DNA of 20,502 nucleotides, from IMG/VR virus record IMGVR_UViG_3300033553_000026, positions 1-20,502 of that record; one strand, written 5' to 3'. This stretch comes from a virus. Of the stretch, positions 1 through 7,455 are shown piece after piece. A program made the translations under genes and the position numbers. The notes below the pieces were generated by a model. It saw only the letters and a program-made list of their open reading frames with translations, did no database searches and was not told where the DNA came from. The stretch's first letter is position 1. Each line of letters opens with the position of its first letter.

Positions 1-782
1 AAAAGCCTGTTTAAGTCGTCAGGCGTTATCGTGTAGGGGGTTGTTGGTATTACTTTTAATGGTAGGTAGTCTAAGGGCGCAACTGGTGCCTGATTTAGTA
101 AGAAAAAATCACCTGAAACCGCCTCCGTGGCTAAACCTCCATACAATCCATCCCCGCCTACCCATTTCCATATCTTAGGTTCATCTCCTTGAGTGGCTAA
201 AATAAAACTGGTTCCGTCCATTGTGAACGGTGCATCAATACTTGCATTAAATGCCGTTTCAATAGCTGTCATTCCTATATCCCCTAAATTTACCAAGTTG
301 TCAGGGATATTTCTAATAACGCCGTTTGGAACCAAATCCCCCGCCGGGTCTGATATTCCTGTAAATGATAATGCCCCGCTTGTTTCGCTGTAATACCTCC
401 ATAGCACGTTAGGAATTAAAAGACCAGGCTCAGGCTCAAAGTAAGAAGATTGAATTAATCTAAAGACAATTCTTTCTCCGGCAACGTTTGTTATTTCACT
501 GCCGTAAAATGTAGATAGCGTGTAATTTATAGCCTGAGCGACTGCAAATAATTGGTCTATTGCCCAGTCGTCGTCAAATGTACCGTGCGGGAATACATTA
601 ACTATTTTTATTTTATTAGGAGGTATTTCAGTAATTACACCAGCTAAAATAAGTGTTTTGATATTGTCTAACGTTGTGGTATGAAGTAACTCACCTATAC
701 CAAACATAATTGGATTGTCAAGTGTGGCCGTACCGGGTGGTAATTCTGTAATGTTTACTAATGTGATATTTTGTTCTAGCAT
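1..782 (-). CDS. Partial tail-tip/baseplate-region protein (3' end beyond the window)
   Basis: An open frame starts at an ATG (782-780) 11 bases after the stop of the preceding gene and runs without a stop to the left edge, giving about 260 residues; the C-terminus is missing. The protein begins MLEQNITLVNITELPPG. Near residues 65-75 it has an acidic stretch (FPHGTFDDDW), and it is rich in Pro, Gly and hydrophobic beta-type residues, with no signal peptide or membrane segment. I do not recognise the family. Its place directly after the tail-tip genes, on the same strand with tight spacing, suggests a baseplate, tail-tip or receptor-binding component. That role is inferred from gene order only. 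Confidence 0.7.
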   Translation of the reverse strand, partial: MLEQNITLVNITELPPGTATLDNPIMFGIGELLHTTTLDNIKTLILAGVITEIPPNKIKIVNVFPHGTFDDDWAIDQLFAVAQAINYTLSTFYGSEITNVAGERIVFRLIQSSYFEPEPGLLIPNVLWRYYSETSGALSFTGISDPAGDLVPNGVIRNIPDNLVNLGDIGMTAIETAFNASIDAPFTMDGTSFILATQGDEPKIWKWVGGDGLYGGLATEAVSGDFFLLNQAPVAPLDYLPLKVIPTTPYTITPDDLNRL

Positions 783-793
783 AATTTTACTAT

Positions 794-1276
794 TTATGGT
801 GATACTCCGTTACCCAATCCATCTTCTACTCCATTACCTTGACCGTCTGATAGCAATTGATTATCTAAGTATAATTTCGGCGAACCATAACCCTGAATCA
901 CTCCACTAAAAGAACCATCTTCATTAACAGGGTTTTGTCCGCTTAAACTAACTATAATTCCTCTTCCCTCTTGCACCAAGTCATTACCTCTTACTTCTCG
1001 CCATTCAACAAGCGTTCTATTTCGTTTTATTATTTGTAAGCGGTCATAAGATAACAATTCAATGGGTGCGGGTATTGTAAAGACTTGTAAGCCTGTGAAA
1101 TTAAAAGAATAAGATTGTAAGTTTGCCCTGAAAGTGAGCCATCCGTTAGTCTGTCGTGTGGTTGTTGGCAAAAGTTCGGTTTCTTCATCCATTCCGTTAT
1201 CGGTCAAACAACCAATAGGAACGAAATCCCCCGCCCATTTTATAAACAATATACTTTCGTTGCCACTTAAAATCAT
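794..1276 (-). CDS. Major-tail-protein-like paralogue in the tail-tip cluster
   Basis: A 160-residue protein whose ATG overlaps the stop of the upstream tail-tip gene (ATGA). It resembles the major tail protein at 6101-6562 along its length. ILFIKW..PIGCLTDN (residues 9-27) matches ILYIYD..PIACLTSN. DRLQIIKRNRTLVEWR (about 78-93) matches DRLLELQELKELINWK. EDGSFSGVIQGYG (about 119-131) matches ENSTFSGTLDGSG. The C-terminal 25 or so residues are a Gly/Asn-rich tail (GQGNGVEDGLGNGV) absent from the major tail protein. These matches support a tail-tube beta-sandwich fold. Because it lies after the tape measure, I infer a ring at the tail tip, such as a distal-tail or hub adaptor, rather than bulk tube protein. 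Confidence 0.75.
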   Translation of the reverse strand: MILSGNESILFIKWAGDFVPIGCLTDNGMDEETELLPTTTRQTNGWLTFRANLQSYSFNFTGLQVFTIPAPIELLSYDRLQIIKRNRTLVEWREVRGNDLVQEGRGIIVSLSGQNPVNEDGSFSGVIQGYGSPKLYLDNQLLSDGQGNGVEDGLGNGVSP

Positions 1277-3294
1277 AGTTCCCTAATTAATACGTTTCTC
1301 TCATTTTCAAAGATATATTTTTTCTCGTGATTTATCGTAACATTTTCATTAAACACTTGCGCACTTTCCAACTGTATCACATTTTCAACGGTGTTATAAA
1401 TATAACTCAATGGCGTGAATAATCCATTGATGCCGTCATATTTTATTGCAGAACTGTATGGAATGTATCCAAATATATCACCCCTGAATATCATTTGCGG
1501 GTTTGCCTTTGCTTTTATTCGTTCCCTTCCTGTAAGTTCTAATAAGTCTATGTATTCGTCGGTATTCCACGCTTTCCATTTATTCATAGGAACTAAACCC
1601 GTTTCAATCTCAGGTGCCAAAGCCAACCTATATAAATTGTTTTGAAAATATGCGTTAGATTCGTTTGTGTTTATAATATCAACTGGTTCTACTAAAAAGG
1701 TTGACCTTTTTTCTGGTTGCGTGCTATCGTGTATTTTTCCCGTTCCGAATTGTTCTGTTTGAAATGCAAAATCAACGCCTGTAATTCTACACTCGTGGTA
1801 TCCTGTGTTGTCGCCATAAGGAGAATAGAACGTCATTTGATATTCGCCTGTAACATCTTGGCCGCCTGGGGGTGCTAATATTTCAGTTTGTCCTTCTACA
1901 AGTCCTATTGCTTGTACTCCCGGAGTAGGCCATTCGCCTTTGAATACAATATAAGTTGGTGTATCAGTCCATTCATTCTCGTTTAAATCAAAAAACAAAG
2001 TTTCCGTGTCTGTGATGTAGGTTAATGTAAATTGAAAATTAACAGGCATTGGTATTGATGTAGCGGGGTTTACAAAATTGTAATCAACCCACCAACTAAT
2101 TAAAATTCTAACTCCAATTTCAATGTTTGTAGGTGGTTTTATCCTTTTTGAATTAAACCAAGGGTCATTTACTAAGTCAATAGTAAACACTTGCCACATT
2201 AAAAGATAATTGTTAAATATACCCCATTGTTCTGCCGCTGTTGGATATTCTGGCAAAGGTGGTATTTCTACCCAATCCTCCTCTATCGTTCCCAAAAATG
2301 ACCTTAAGCCTTTCCATTCTGATTGAAACCTAAAGTTTTGCAAAACAGGAGAAAATAATATCTGTTGATTTTCATTACAATGTATGGCATCAAAAGCAAC
2401 CTCCTGACCGGGTTGGTTGGTATTAATTTCAGAGTAAATTGTCTTTATTTGTGGATGCCCATCCGCAAATGCAAATTGCTGTAATAAAACCTGAACACTA
2501 TCAGACCCTTCAGAGGCGTCAAGAACCGTGTTATATTGTCTGTTTCTTTTTACGGCGGTTGGATAAGCCGTGTAAATAACCCTTGAAATATACCATACTA
2601 AACGCCCTTCAATATTAGATTGCGTAATTGTAAGATTGTATTTTTGTAATATATCCTTTAATATTGTTTCGCAGTCTTGAAAGTTTCCGTTATAGTTTAT
2701 AAATACATTCTTATCAATAATTCGCTTTTTAATGTCTGTCCAGTCAACAGGCACGCCTAAATCTACGTTTATGTCATCTGCTATAGTATAAGGTAGTTCA
2801 TAGCCTAAACGCTTTAAAATAGCGTGTAAATAGTTTATTTCACGTGGTGCATATCTAAACGGTAATGGCTCACCTAACACCTGTATAGTATCTTCATCTG
2901 AAAATTCTAAGTTTCCAATTGTACCAAGACCGTCAACGGCTGTCATTGATATTTCCCACTTATCATTTACCCAGTCTTGAAAATACCCATCAGGATTTAT
3001 CCAACCTTCAAATATTTGCAGGTTATTACGATAAAATTTAACCTTAAAATCAAATTCATTAAAACTTTGAAAGTCCTGAAGCACATTGCTAACCGAGGCT
3101 TCTAAGTTGATAGTTAATGAAGTTGCTCTAATTGGTGAAAATACATCGTCAATAGATGGTTTTTGATAAATTACACTTCCGGCCAAAGCTTGTTCATCGT
3201 TTGAAAAATCACCTTTTTGAAGTATCTCTAAAAGAAATGTATCCCCTGATAGATTGGGATAAGAAACCGTATATTTTAATTCGTAGTTATCCAC
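1273..3294 (-). CDS. Tail-tip structural protein, distal tail/hub-like
   Basis: A 673-residue protein immediately downstream of the tape measure gene, where siphophages encode distal-tail, hub and tail-associated proteins. The start is a GTG at 3294-3292 that overlaps the tape measure stop by 8 bases; no closer ATG fits. The N-terminal 130 residues are beta-rich and include FEGWINPDGYFQDW, WEISMTAVDGLG and PFRYAPREINYLHAILKRLG, a pattern I associate with hub proteins of Bacteroidota phages that begin with a Dit/gp27-like domain. No lysozyme or peptidase motif is visible. The central region (about residues 330-480) is rich in Trp and Pro. Assignment as a tail-tip protein rests mainly on position and size; Dit versus hub cannot be settled by eye. 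Confidence 0.7.
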   Translation of the reverse strand: MDNYELKYTVSYPNLSGDTFLLEILQKGDFSNDEQALAGSVIYQKPSIDDVFSPIRATSLTINLEASVSNVLQDFQSFNEFDFKVKFYRNNLQIFEGWINPDGYFQDWVNDKWEISMTAVDGLGTIGNLEFSDEDTIQVLGEPLPFRYAPREINYLHAILKRLGYELPYTIADDINVDLGVPVDWTDIKKRIIDKNVFINYNGNFQDCETILKDILQKYNLTITQSNIEGRLVWYISRVIYTAYPTAVKRNRQYNTVLDASEGSDSVQVLLQQFAFADGHPQIKTIYSEINTNQPGQEVAFDAIHCNENQQILFSPVLQNFRFQSEWKGLRSFLGTIEEDWVEIPPLPEYPTAAEQWGIFNNYLLMWQVFTIDLVNDPWFNSKRIKPPTNIEIGVRILISWWVDYNFVNPATSIPMPVNFQFTLTYITDTETLFFDLNENEWTDTPTYIVFKGEWPTPGVQAIGLVEGQTEILAPPGGQDVTGEYQMTFYSPYGDNTGYHECRITGVDFAFQTEQFGTGKIHDSTQPEKRSTFLVEPVDIINTNESNAYFQNNLYRLALAPEIETGLVPMNKWKAWNTDEYIDLLELTGRERIKAKANPQMIFRGDIFGYIPYSSAIKYDGINGLFTPLSYIYNTVENVIQLESAQVFNENVTINHEKKYIFENERNVLIREL

Positions 3295-5449
3295 CGATTC
3301 TGTCTAAATGATTCCTATTTCTATCTACAACGCTCACTAAGTCACGTCCTGAGATTCTAAATACATATTCATTGCCGCCTCCTGAACCGCCGCCGTAAGT
3401 TCTTAAATTGCTTCCCGGTGCGTTTGATGCTGTGTTACTAGATACGCTCCCCGAACCTGAAACACCTGAGTTAGCACGGCTTGCAATTGCAGAGCCTGCC
3501 GCCCTTAATGCTATTCCAACCGCTATTGCTGCAGCTCCCGCCGCTATGGATACTGGTCCACCAGATGCTATTGCTTGGTCAATCGTTCCCTTTGCAATAG
3601 CCAAAGTACCGTATTCTATAAGCATTTGACCCATTTCTGAAAGGAAATTACCCAAACCTCTTAATAAAGTATTTCCTATTGCTTGTAAAACATTAGTTCC
3701 CTCTGCTAATGCCTCGCCTATTGCAGTTCCTAATTGTGAAAACGTGTTTGATAGACTTGAAACAACCAAATCATCAAGGTCTTCCATTAATTTTTTAGTG
3801 AGTTCAAAAAGGCGTATCATTTCTTCGGACACTTCAGCCATAAAATTTAAAGAACCCGTTTCTGCTGTTGTTGGTGGTGCGGTTTGCGTACCCATTGCCT
3901 CCAATCCTGAAACGCCTGTTGTTTCTGCTCTTGCAAATCCCTCGCCTAAACCTTTTGCTACACCTTCGGAAACAGAATCTGCAACATCTTTTTTAAGATT
4001 TTCTTTGCTCTCTTTTGAAGCCTCAAATTTGACGTGTTCTTTTTCACCCGCCAAAATATTGTTTATAGCCACCTCTATATTGTCGCCAATAGTATCGGTT
4101 AGTTCCTCAAAGTCTTTTTTTACGCCTGTAACAATGTTATCTATGTTTTTAAGCATAGATTTTTCATAATCCGCTAATCCTTGTTTTAGTGTATCCCAAT
4201 CAAATGTTAATGCCGCTTTTATTATAGCACCCATTAATTTGAATTGATTAACTATGTTGCTTACAACCGCTTTAATAACAGTCCATAGTGATTTCATTAC
4301 AAACTTAACAACCGCAAACATATTCTTAAAGTTCAATACCAAAGCCTCAATACCGGCTCTAAAGACTAAACTTTCATTATAAAGGTCAATAAACCAATTT
4401 ACTAAATCCTCGGCCCATTGTTTAACAGCATCCCAATTCTTATATATAACATAAGTCAATGCTGCTATACCCGCAACAATTAAACCTACGGGGCCGGTAA
4501 GTAATGTTAAAGCTGCTCCGATTGCTGGAAGTGATTTTAAAAGCGTTCCTAACACAATCAGTACGGGGCCAATTGCTGCGGCCAATCCAGCAACAACAAC
4601 AATTATCTTTTTTGTGCTATCCTCAAACTCGCTAAATTTATCAACAACCTTTGTAATTGACGTGACTACCCTCGTCACAAAAGGAAGTAAGACTTTTCCT
4701 AGTTCATCAGATAAATCTTTTATTCGGGCTTGCAATAACCTTGTTTGATTTGCAAAACTCCCGCTTGTGCGTTCATAATCACCAATTGCATTTTTACTTT
4801 GCTCTTGTGCTATCTGAAGTGTTGCATACGCTCTGGCTTGTCTTTCTGTTTCAAAGGTTAATCCTTGTTGTGTATTTAGCAACACCCGTGCCTGTACATC
4901 GGTTTCTAAAATTGAAATACCTAAACTCTTAACCGATTCCCGCTCTCCTAATAATGCCTTTGTAAGTGCGGCACTCGCACCCTCTGCACCGCCCGCAAAG
5001 TTGGTGAAACTCGCAAGGTCAACCGCTAATTTATTGACCTCTATAGATAAATCTAAAGCTGCCCTTTGTGAAAAACCAAATCCCGTTAATAAATCACCGG
5101 TATCACCTAATAATTTTTGCGATTGCTGCCTTGCAAGTCCGTAACTATTACGCAACATTTCAGCGGCATCACTTGCAGATTTTGAAATATCCCTGAATAC
5201 AGTGTTGTATTTTGATGCAGTTTCTTCGGCATCACTTGCAGATTTTATTGCAGCCGCTCCAAGTGCTAATATAGGAAGTGTTAACCCAACGGTTAATTTT
5301 GAGCCTACTCGCTGGAATGAACTACCAACCCTGTCAAGTGAAGCCTGAGTTTTTTTACCAAATATGCTAATTTGGTTCGTTGCTCTGTCAAGGCTACGTT
5401 TTAACCCTTCAACATCCGCCCCTATCTCAAATTCTAACTTCTTACTCAC
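3287..5449 (-). CDS. Tape measure protein
   Basis: A 720-residue protein that follows the frameshifted chaperone genes, the canonical position of the siphophage tape measure. The N-terminus (LEFEIGADVEGLKRSLDRAT) is typical of this family. It is followed by Ala/Ser-rich helical segments, a first hydrophobic segment (LTVGLTLPILALGAAAIKSA, about residue 52), a long hydrophobic pair in the middle (from KIIVVVAGLAAAIGPVLIVL to about 60 residues further on), and another near the C-terminus before a Gly/Ser-rich linker and a final FRISGRDLVSVVDRNRN motif. The start is GTG at 5449-5447, overlapping the chaperone stop. By the usual rule of about 0.15 nm per residue, the tail should be near 110 nm; this is an estimate. 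The hydrophobic segments are expected to insert into the host membrane during DNA entry. Confidence 0.93.
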   Translation of the reverse strand: MSKKLEFEIGADVEGLKRSLDRATNQISIFGKKTQASLDRVGSSFQRVGSKLTVGLTLPILALGAAAIKSASDAEETASKYNTVFRDISKSASDAAEMLRNSYGLARQQSQKLLGDTGDLLTGFGFSQRAALDLSIEVNKLAVDLASFTNFAGGAEGASAALTKALLGERESVKSLGISILETDVQARVLLNTQQGLTFETERQARAYATLQIAQEQSKNAIGDYERTSGSFANQTRLLQARIKDLSDELGKVLLPFVTRVVTSITKVVDKFSEFEDSTKKIIVVVAGLAAAIGPVLIVLGTLLKSLPAIGAALTLLTGPVGLIVAGIAALTYVIYKNWDAVKQWAEDLVNWFIDLYNESLVFRAGIEALVLNFKNMFAVVKFVMKSLWTVIKAVVSNIVNQFKLMGAIIKAALTFDWDTLKQGLADYEKSMLKNIDNIVTGVKKDFEELTDTIGDNIEVAINNILAGEKEHVKFEASKESKENLKKDVADSVSEGVAKGLGEGFARAETTGVSGLEAMGTQTAPPTTAETGSLNFMAEVSEEMIRLFELTKKLMEDLDDLVVSSLSNTFSQLGTAIGEALAEGTNVLQAIGNTLLRGLGNFLSEMGQMLIEYGTLAIAKGTIDQAIASGGPVSIAAGAAAIAVGIALRAAGSAIASRANSGVSGSGSVSSNTASNAPGSNLRTYGGGSGGGNEYVFRISGRDLVSVVDRNRNHLDRIGG

Positions 5450-6097
5450 GGGATTTTATTTGTTGTTTGTATTTTTCAAACGCTTTCATATACGCCTCTC
5501 TTTGCGCATCTGTAACGCCTTTTTTAACGTGTTCACCATCAATTGGCATAAACTTTTCAATACTTGGTGTCGACTTTGCCATAAGAGCGGGAAACTTACT
5601 TGAATAAGCTATTATCCGGGTCTTTTGCAATTCTTTTTTTTGTGCCCTCTCATAACCGTATACCCTTAGTTGAAACTCTCGCCAAGTCATACTATAAACC
5701 GCTTTTAAAGACGGCATACCAAGTTCGTGAAGTGCAAAAGAATAAACCTCAGTATCAAAGTTTATCCTTTTGCTGGCTTCTTTTTTTTTGTCGTCGGTGT
5801 TTCTACTTTCGTTTCAATAGATTTTGTAAACACTTCAAACATTTCCTGTATTTCCTTTGAATTATACCCTAACTTATCCACTTCATTAATCACTTCCTTT
5901 AAGCTAATTGGGGTTTCTTCATTCAGTTCAGCGGTCGTATTGATTGCCGTGTGAATGAATATCGGAATGTACTTTAAAGGATTGGTTTGAAGTAACGCTA
6001 ACGCCTTGTCAAAAGATAGGTCAACCCGTTCTACAAACTCACCCAAAAAGTACGTTCCAAATTCTATTTCCCTATTTAAAAAAGTGTATTTATTCAT
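5442..6097 (-). CDS. Tail assembly chaperone G-T fusion made by -1 frameshifting
   Basis: If ribosomes slip back one base at the A-run at 5780-5789, the 111-aa upstream frame joins an open frame that ends at 5442, giving about 218 residues. Past the slip the frame reads through INFDTEVYSFALHELGMPS and then the Met-initiated stretch MTWREFQLRVYGYERAQ. This FDxEVY..AL..LGM..MTW.EF..R..GY pattern is the hallmark of gpT-type tail chaperone domains. The -1 frame is open back to the slip site, well before the first ATG at 5717, so the downstream part is unlikely to be an independent gene. Position directly before the tape measure fits the lambda gpG/gpGT arrangement. The fusion wraps the tape measure during tail assembly and is not expected in virions. 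Confidence 0.85.
5762..6097 (-). CDS. Tail assembly chaperone, short form (gpG-like)
   Basis: The unshifted product has 111 residues from an ATG at 6097-6095, 4 bases after the major tail gene stop. It is helical and mildly acidic (FDKALALLQTNPLKYIPIF, then KEVINEVDKLGYNSKEIQEM) and ends in a Thr/Lys tail, TPTTKKKKPAKG, encoded by the slippery A-run. In phages with this arrangement the G-like product is made in excess and a small fraction of ribosomes yields the G-T fusion. Sequence alone does not name the fold; identity comes from position between the major tail and tape measure genes and from the frameshift architecture. Confidence 0.85.
   Translation of the reverse strand: MNKYTFLNREIEFGTYFLGEFVERVDLSFDKALALLQTNPLKYIPIFIHTAINTTAELNEETPISLKEVINEVDKLGYNSKEIQEMFEVFTKSIETKVETPTTKKKKPAKG
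5780..5786 (-). other. -1 programmed frameshift site, A_AAA_AAG
   Basis: On the minus strand the zero frame reads ACA AAA AAA AAG AAG, with nine A in a row at 5789-5781 followed by G at 5780. A_AAA_AAG (5786-5780) is one of the most efficient bacterial slippery heptamers; A_AAA_AAA at 5789-5783 also fits. Slipping -1 enters the gpT-like frame, while the zero frame stops 15 bases later at TAA (5764-5762). I found no obvious strong stem-loop immediately downstream. Confidence 0.85.
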
Positions 6098-6100
6098 ATC

Positions 6101-6562
6101 TTATAAACTTGGTGCAAATGGATCAACTCTGGAAATTGCTCCTGAGCCGTCTAAGGTTCCTGAAAAAGTTGAGTTTTCCGATACCGCTTGGTCTAAAGTT
6201 AAATCTGTTATCAACGCAAGTCCGTAATATTCAACAGCATCGTTATCCTGAATGTCGGTGTCAAGTTTCCAGTTAATAAGTTCTTTTAATTCTTGCAATT
6301 CAAGTAATCTATCGTGTGATTTCTTTGTATTATCACCGCCCGCTGTCGTGGTGTCGATATACTCTCCCTCTATTGAAAGATTGTAGTTAAATGGGCCAGA
6401 TGATTTTTCAATCACACCCGGTGCGCATTTAGTTTGTCTTTCAATTACTTCTACGGTTGTGTTTAGACTGTTTGAAGTCAAACACGCAATAGGCTTCCAA
6501 GCCTCTCCTACGGTGTCGTAAATGTACAAAATACCGTAATCTCCTTTAATTGGTGTACTCAT
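6101..6562 (-). CDS. Major tail (tube) protein
   Basis: A 153-residue protein directly before the tail chaperones. It opens with MSTPIKGDYGILYIYD and contains PIACLTSNSLNTTVEVIE, then a GPFNYNLSIEGEYID beta-hairpin region, DRLLELQELKELINWK, and a C-terminal ENSTFSGTLDGSGAIS. The pattern of an N-terminal CLTSNS strand, a conserved acidic linker and a FSGTL..SG ending is typical of the TP901-1-type major tail protein family. The ATG at 6562 follows the tail terminator gene by one base. Hexameric rings of this protein should build the non-contractile tube. A paralogue is encoded at 794-1276. Confidence 0.88.
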   Translation of the reverse strand: MSTPIKGDYGILYIYDTVGEAWKPIACLTSNSLNTTVEVIERQTKCAPGVIEKSSGPFNYNLSIEGEYIDTTTAGGDNTKKSHDRLLELQELKELINWKLDTDIQDNDAVEYYGLALITDLTLDQAVSENSTFSGTLDGSGAISRVDPFAPSL

Positions 6563-6563
6563 T

Positions 6564-6962
6564 TTATTTCAATTTTAGATTAATATTTATTATTTGGCGG
6601 TCAATGACCTGGTTTATTCCTTGTGTTGTTATTGAGTTGCTATCATACTCTTTTTGTATAAGCGAATAGCCCGTTATTGATACGTTGTTAAAAGCTGTTA
6701 TTACTTCATTCTCAATATCATTTATAGCCACTCTACTGCCTTTATTTTGCGTTCCCTGACTACGTTGTATTATTTCTATTATAATACCGCAATCCCAACC
6801 TTTATAACACTTATTGTCGTCGGTTTTTATTTTTGTCTGGTTGCTCATAACCATATACAATGTATCTTGTTCATTTACACTATTAGCATCGTAAATAGGA
6901 ATACTAAATGAGTAATCTGCAAAATACTTTCGTATCCATTTATCTGGACTGGCTACTAACAT
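6564..6962 (-). CDS. Probable tail terminator/tail completion protein
   Basis: A 132-residue protein between the HK97 gp10-like gene and the major tail gene, where lambda gpU/HK97-type tail terminators occur. It has an N-terminal beta strand and acidic segments, a Gly-Trp-Asp turn (KGWDCGIIIEIIQRSQG, about residues 69-85), and a C-terminal run VIDRQIININLKLK that would form an edge strand. Its ATG overlaps the upstream gene by 23 bases. There is no decisive motif, so the function is taken from order and size. Confidence 0.6.
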   Translation of the reverse strand: MLVASPDKWIRKYFADYSFSIPIYDANSVNEQDTLYMVMSNQTKIKTDDNKCYKGWDCGIIIEIIQRSQGTQNKGSRVAINDIENEVITAFNNVSITGYSLIQKEYDSNSITTQGINQVIDRQIININLKLK

Positions 6963-7455
6963 ATTGTCTTATATCGATTTCAAATTGTAATTTAGTTTTT
7001 TTCCACGCTGGGTACATAAATGGTTGTGGTCTTTGTCCATCTTCCAAAATAGTTATCAAAATCGGATATGCCAGACCTTCATCAATTCCTTTCAATCTAC
7101 ACCACGTTTTAATGCTTTCTAATGCTTTTGCAAAGCCACCAGCTCTAGCCGTTTTTCTTAACTCTAAAGCCATTTTTTTCCATTCAGCGGGTACATCTAC
7201 TTTTCCCCCCGTTCCAAACTCCACATAAGGGGCATAATCTGCATTAGCTATTACTTTAGCGTTTAATTTCTTTTTTTCAATCCCTATGGATTGTGCCAAT
7301 TTTCCAAATGCTTTTGGTGCTTTTTGCTTAGCTATTTTATTACCTTCAAACGCATTGGATTGTACTATTTTATCCAAATCAGATTCAATCTTTTTTCGGT
7401 CATCATTCAACTCATTAAAGAGTTTTTTTAGCTGTGATTCTATTGACTTTGCCAT
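6940..7455 (-). CDS. HK97 gp10-like head-tail/tail completion protein
   Basis: I place the start at ATG 7455-7453 (MAKSIESQLKKLFNELNDD), giving 171 residues, because this ATG overlaps the stop of the previous gene in a TAATG junction. An upstream start at 7488 would add 11 residues lying inside that gene. The key signature is PYVEFGTGGKVDVPAEW in the middle, the YxEFGT motif shared by the HK97 gp10 family, with a basic helical N-terminus and a C-terminal QPFMYPAWKK that is also typical (P-F-x-P-A). Members help finish the neck or the head-proximal end of the tail. Confidence 0.9.
   Translation of the reverse strand: MAKSIESQLKKLFNELNDDRKKIESDLDKIVQSNAFEGNKIAKQKAPKAFGKLAQSIGIEKKKLNAKVIANADYAPYVEFGTGGKVDVPAEWKKMALELRKTARAGGFAKALESIKTWCRLKGIDEGLAYPILITILEDGQRPQPFMYPAWKKTKLQFEIDIRQYVSSQSR

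Noticed and set aside
3744-4169. Plus-strand 141-aa frame opposite the tape measure gene
   Set aside because: It is a shadow of the long Ser/Ala-rich coding region on the minus strand with no start context or motifs.
5442-5717. Separate 91-aa gene starting at 5717
   Set aside because: The same frame is open upstream to the A-run and codes for the first half of a gpT-type motif, so the stretch is better explained as the 3' part of the frameshifted fusion.
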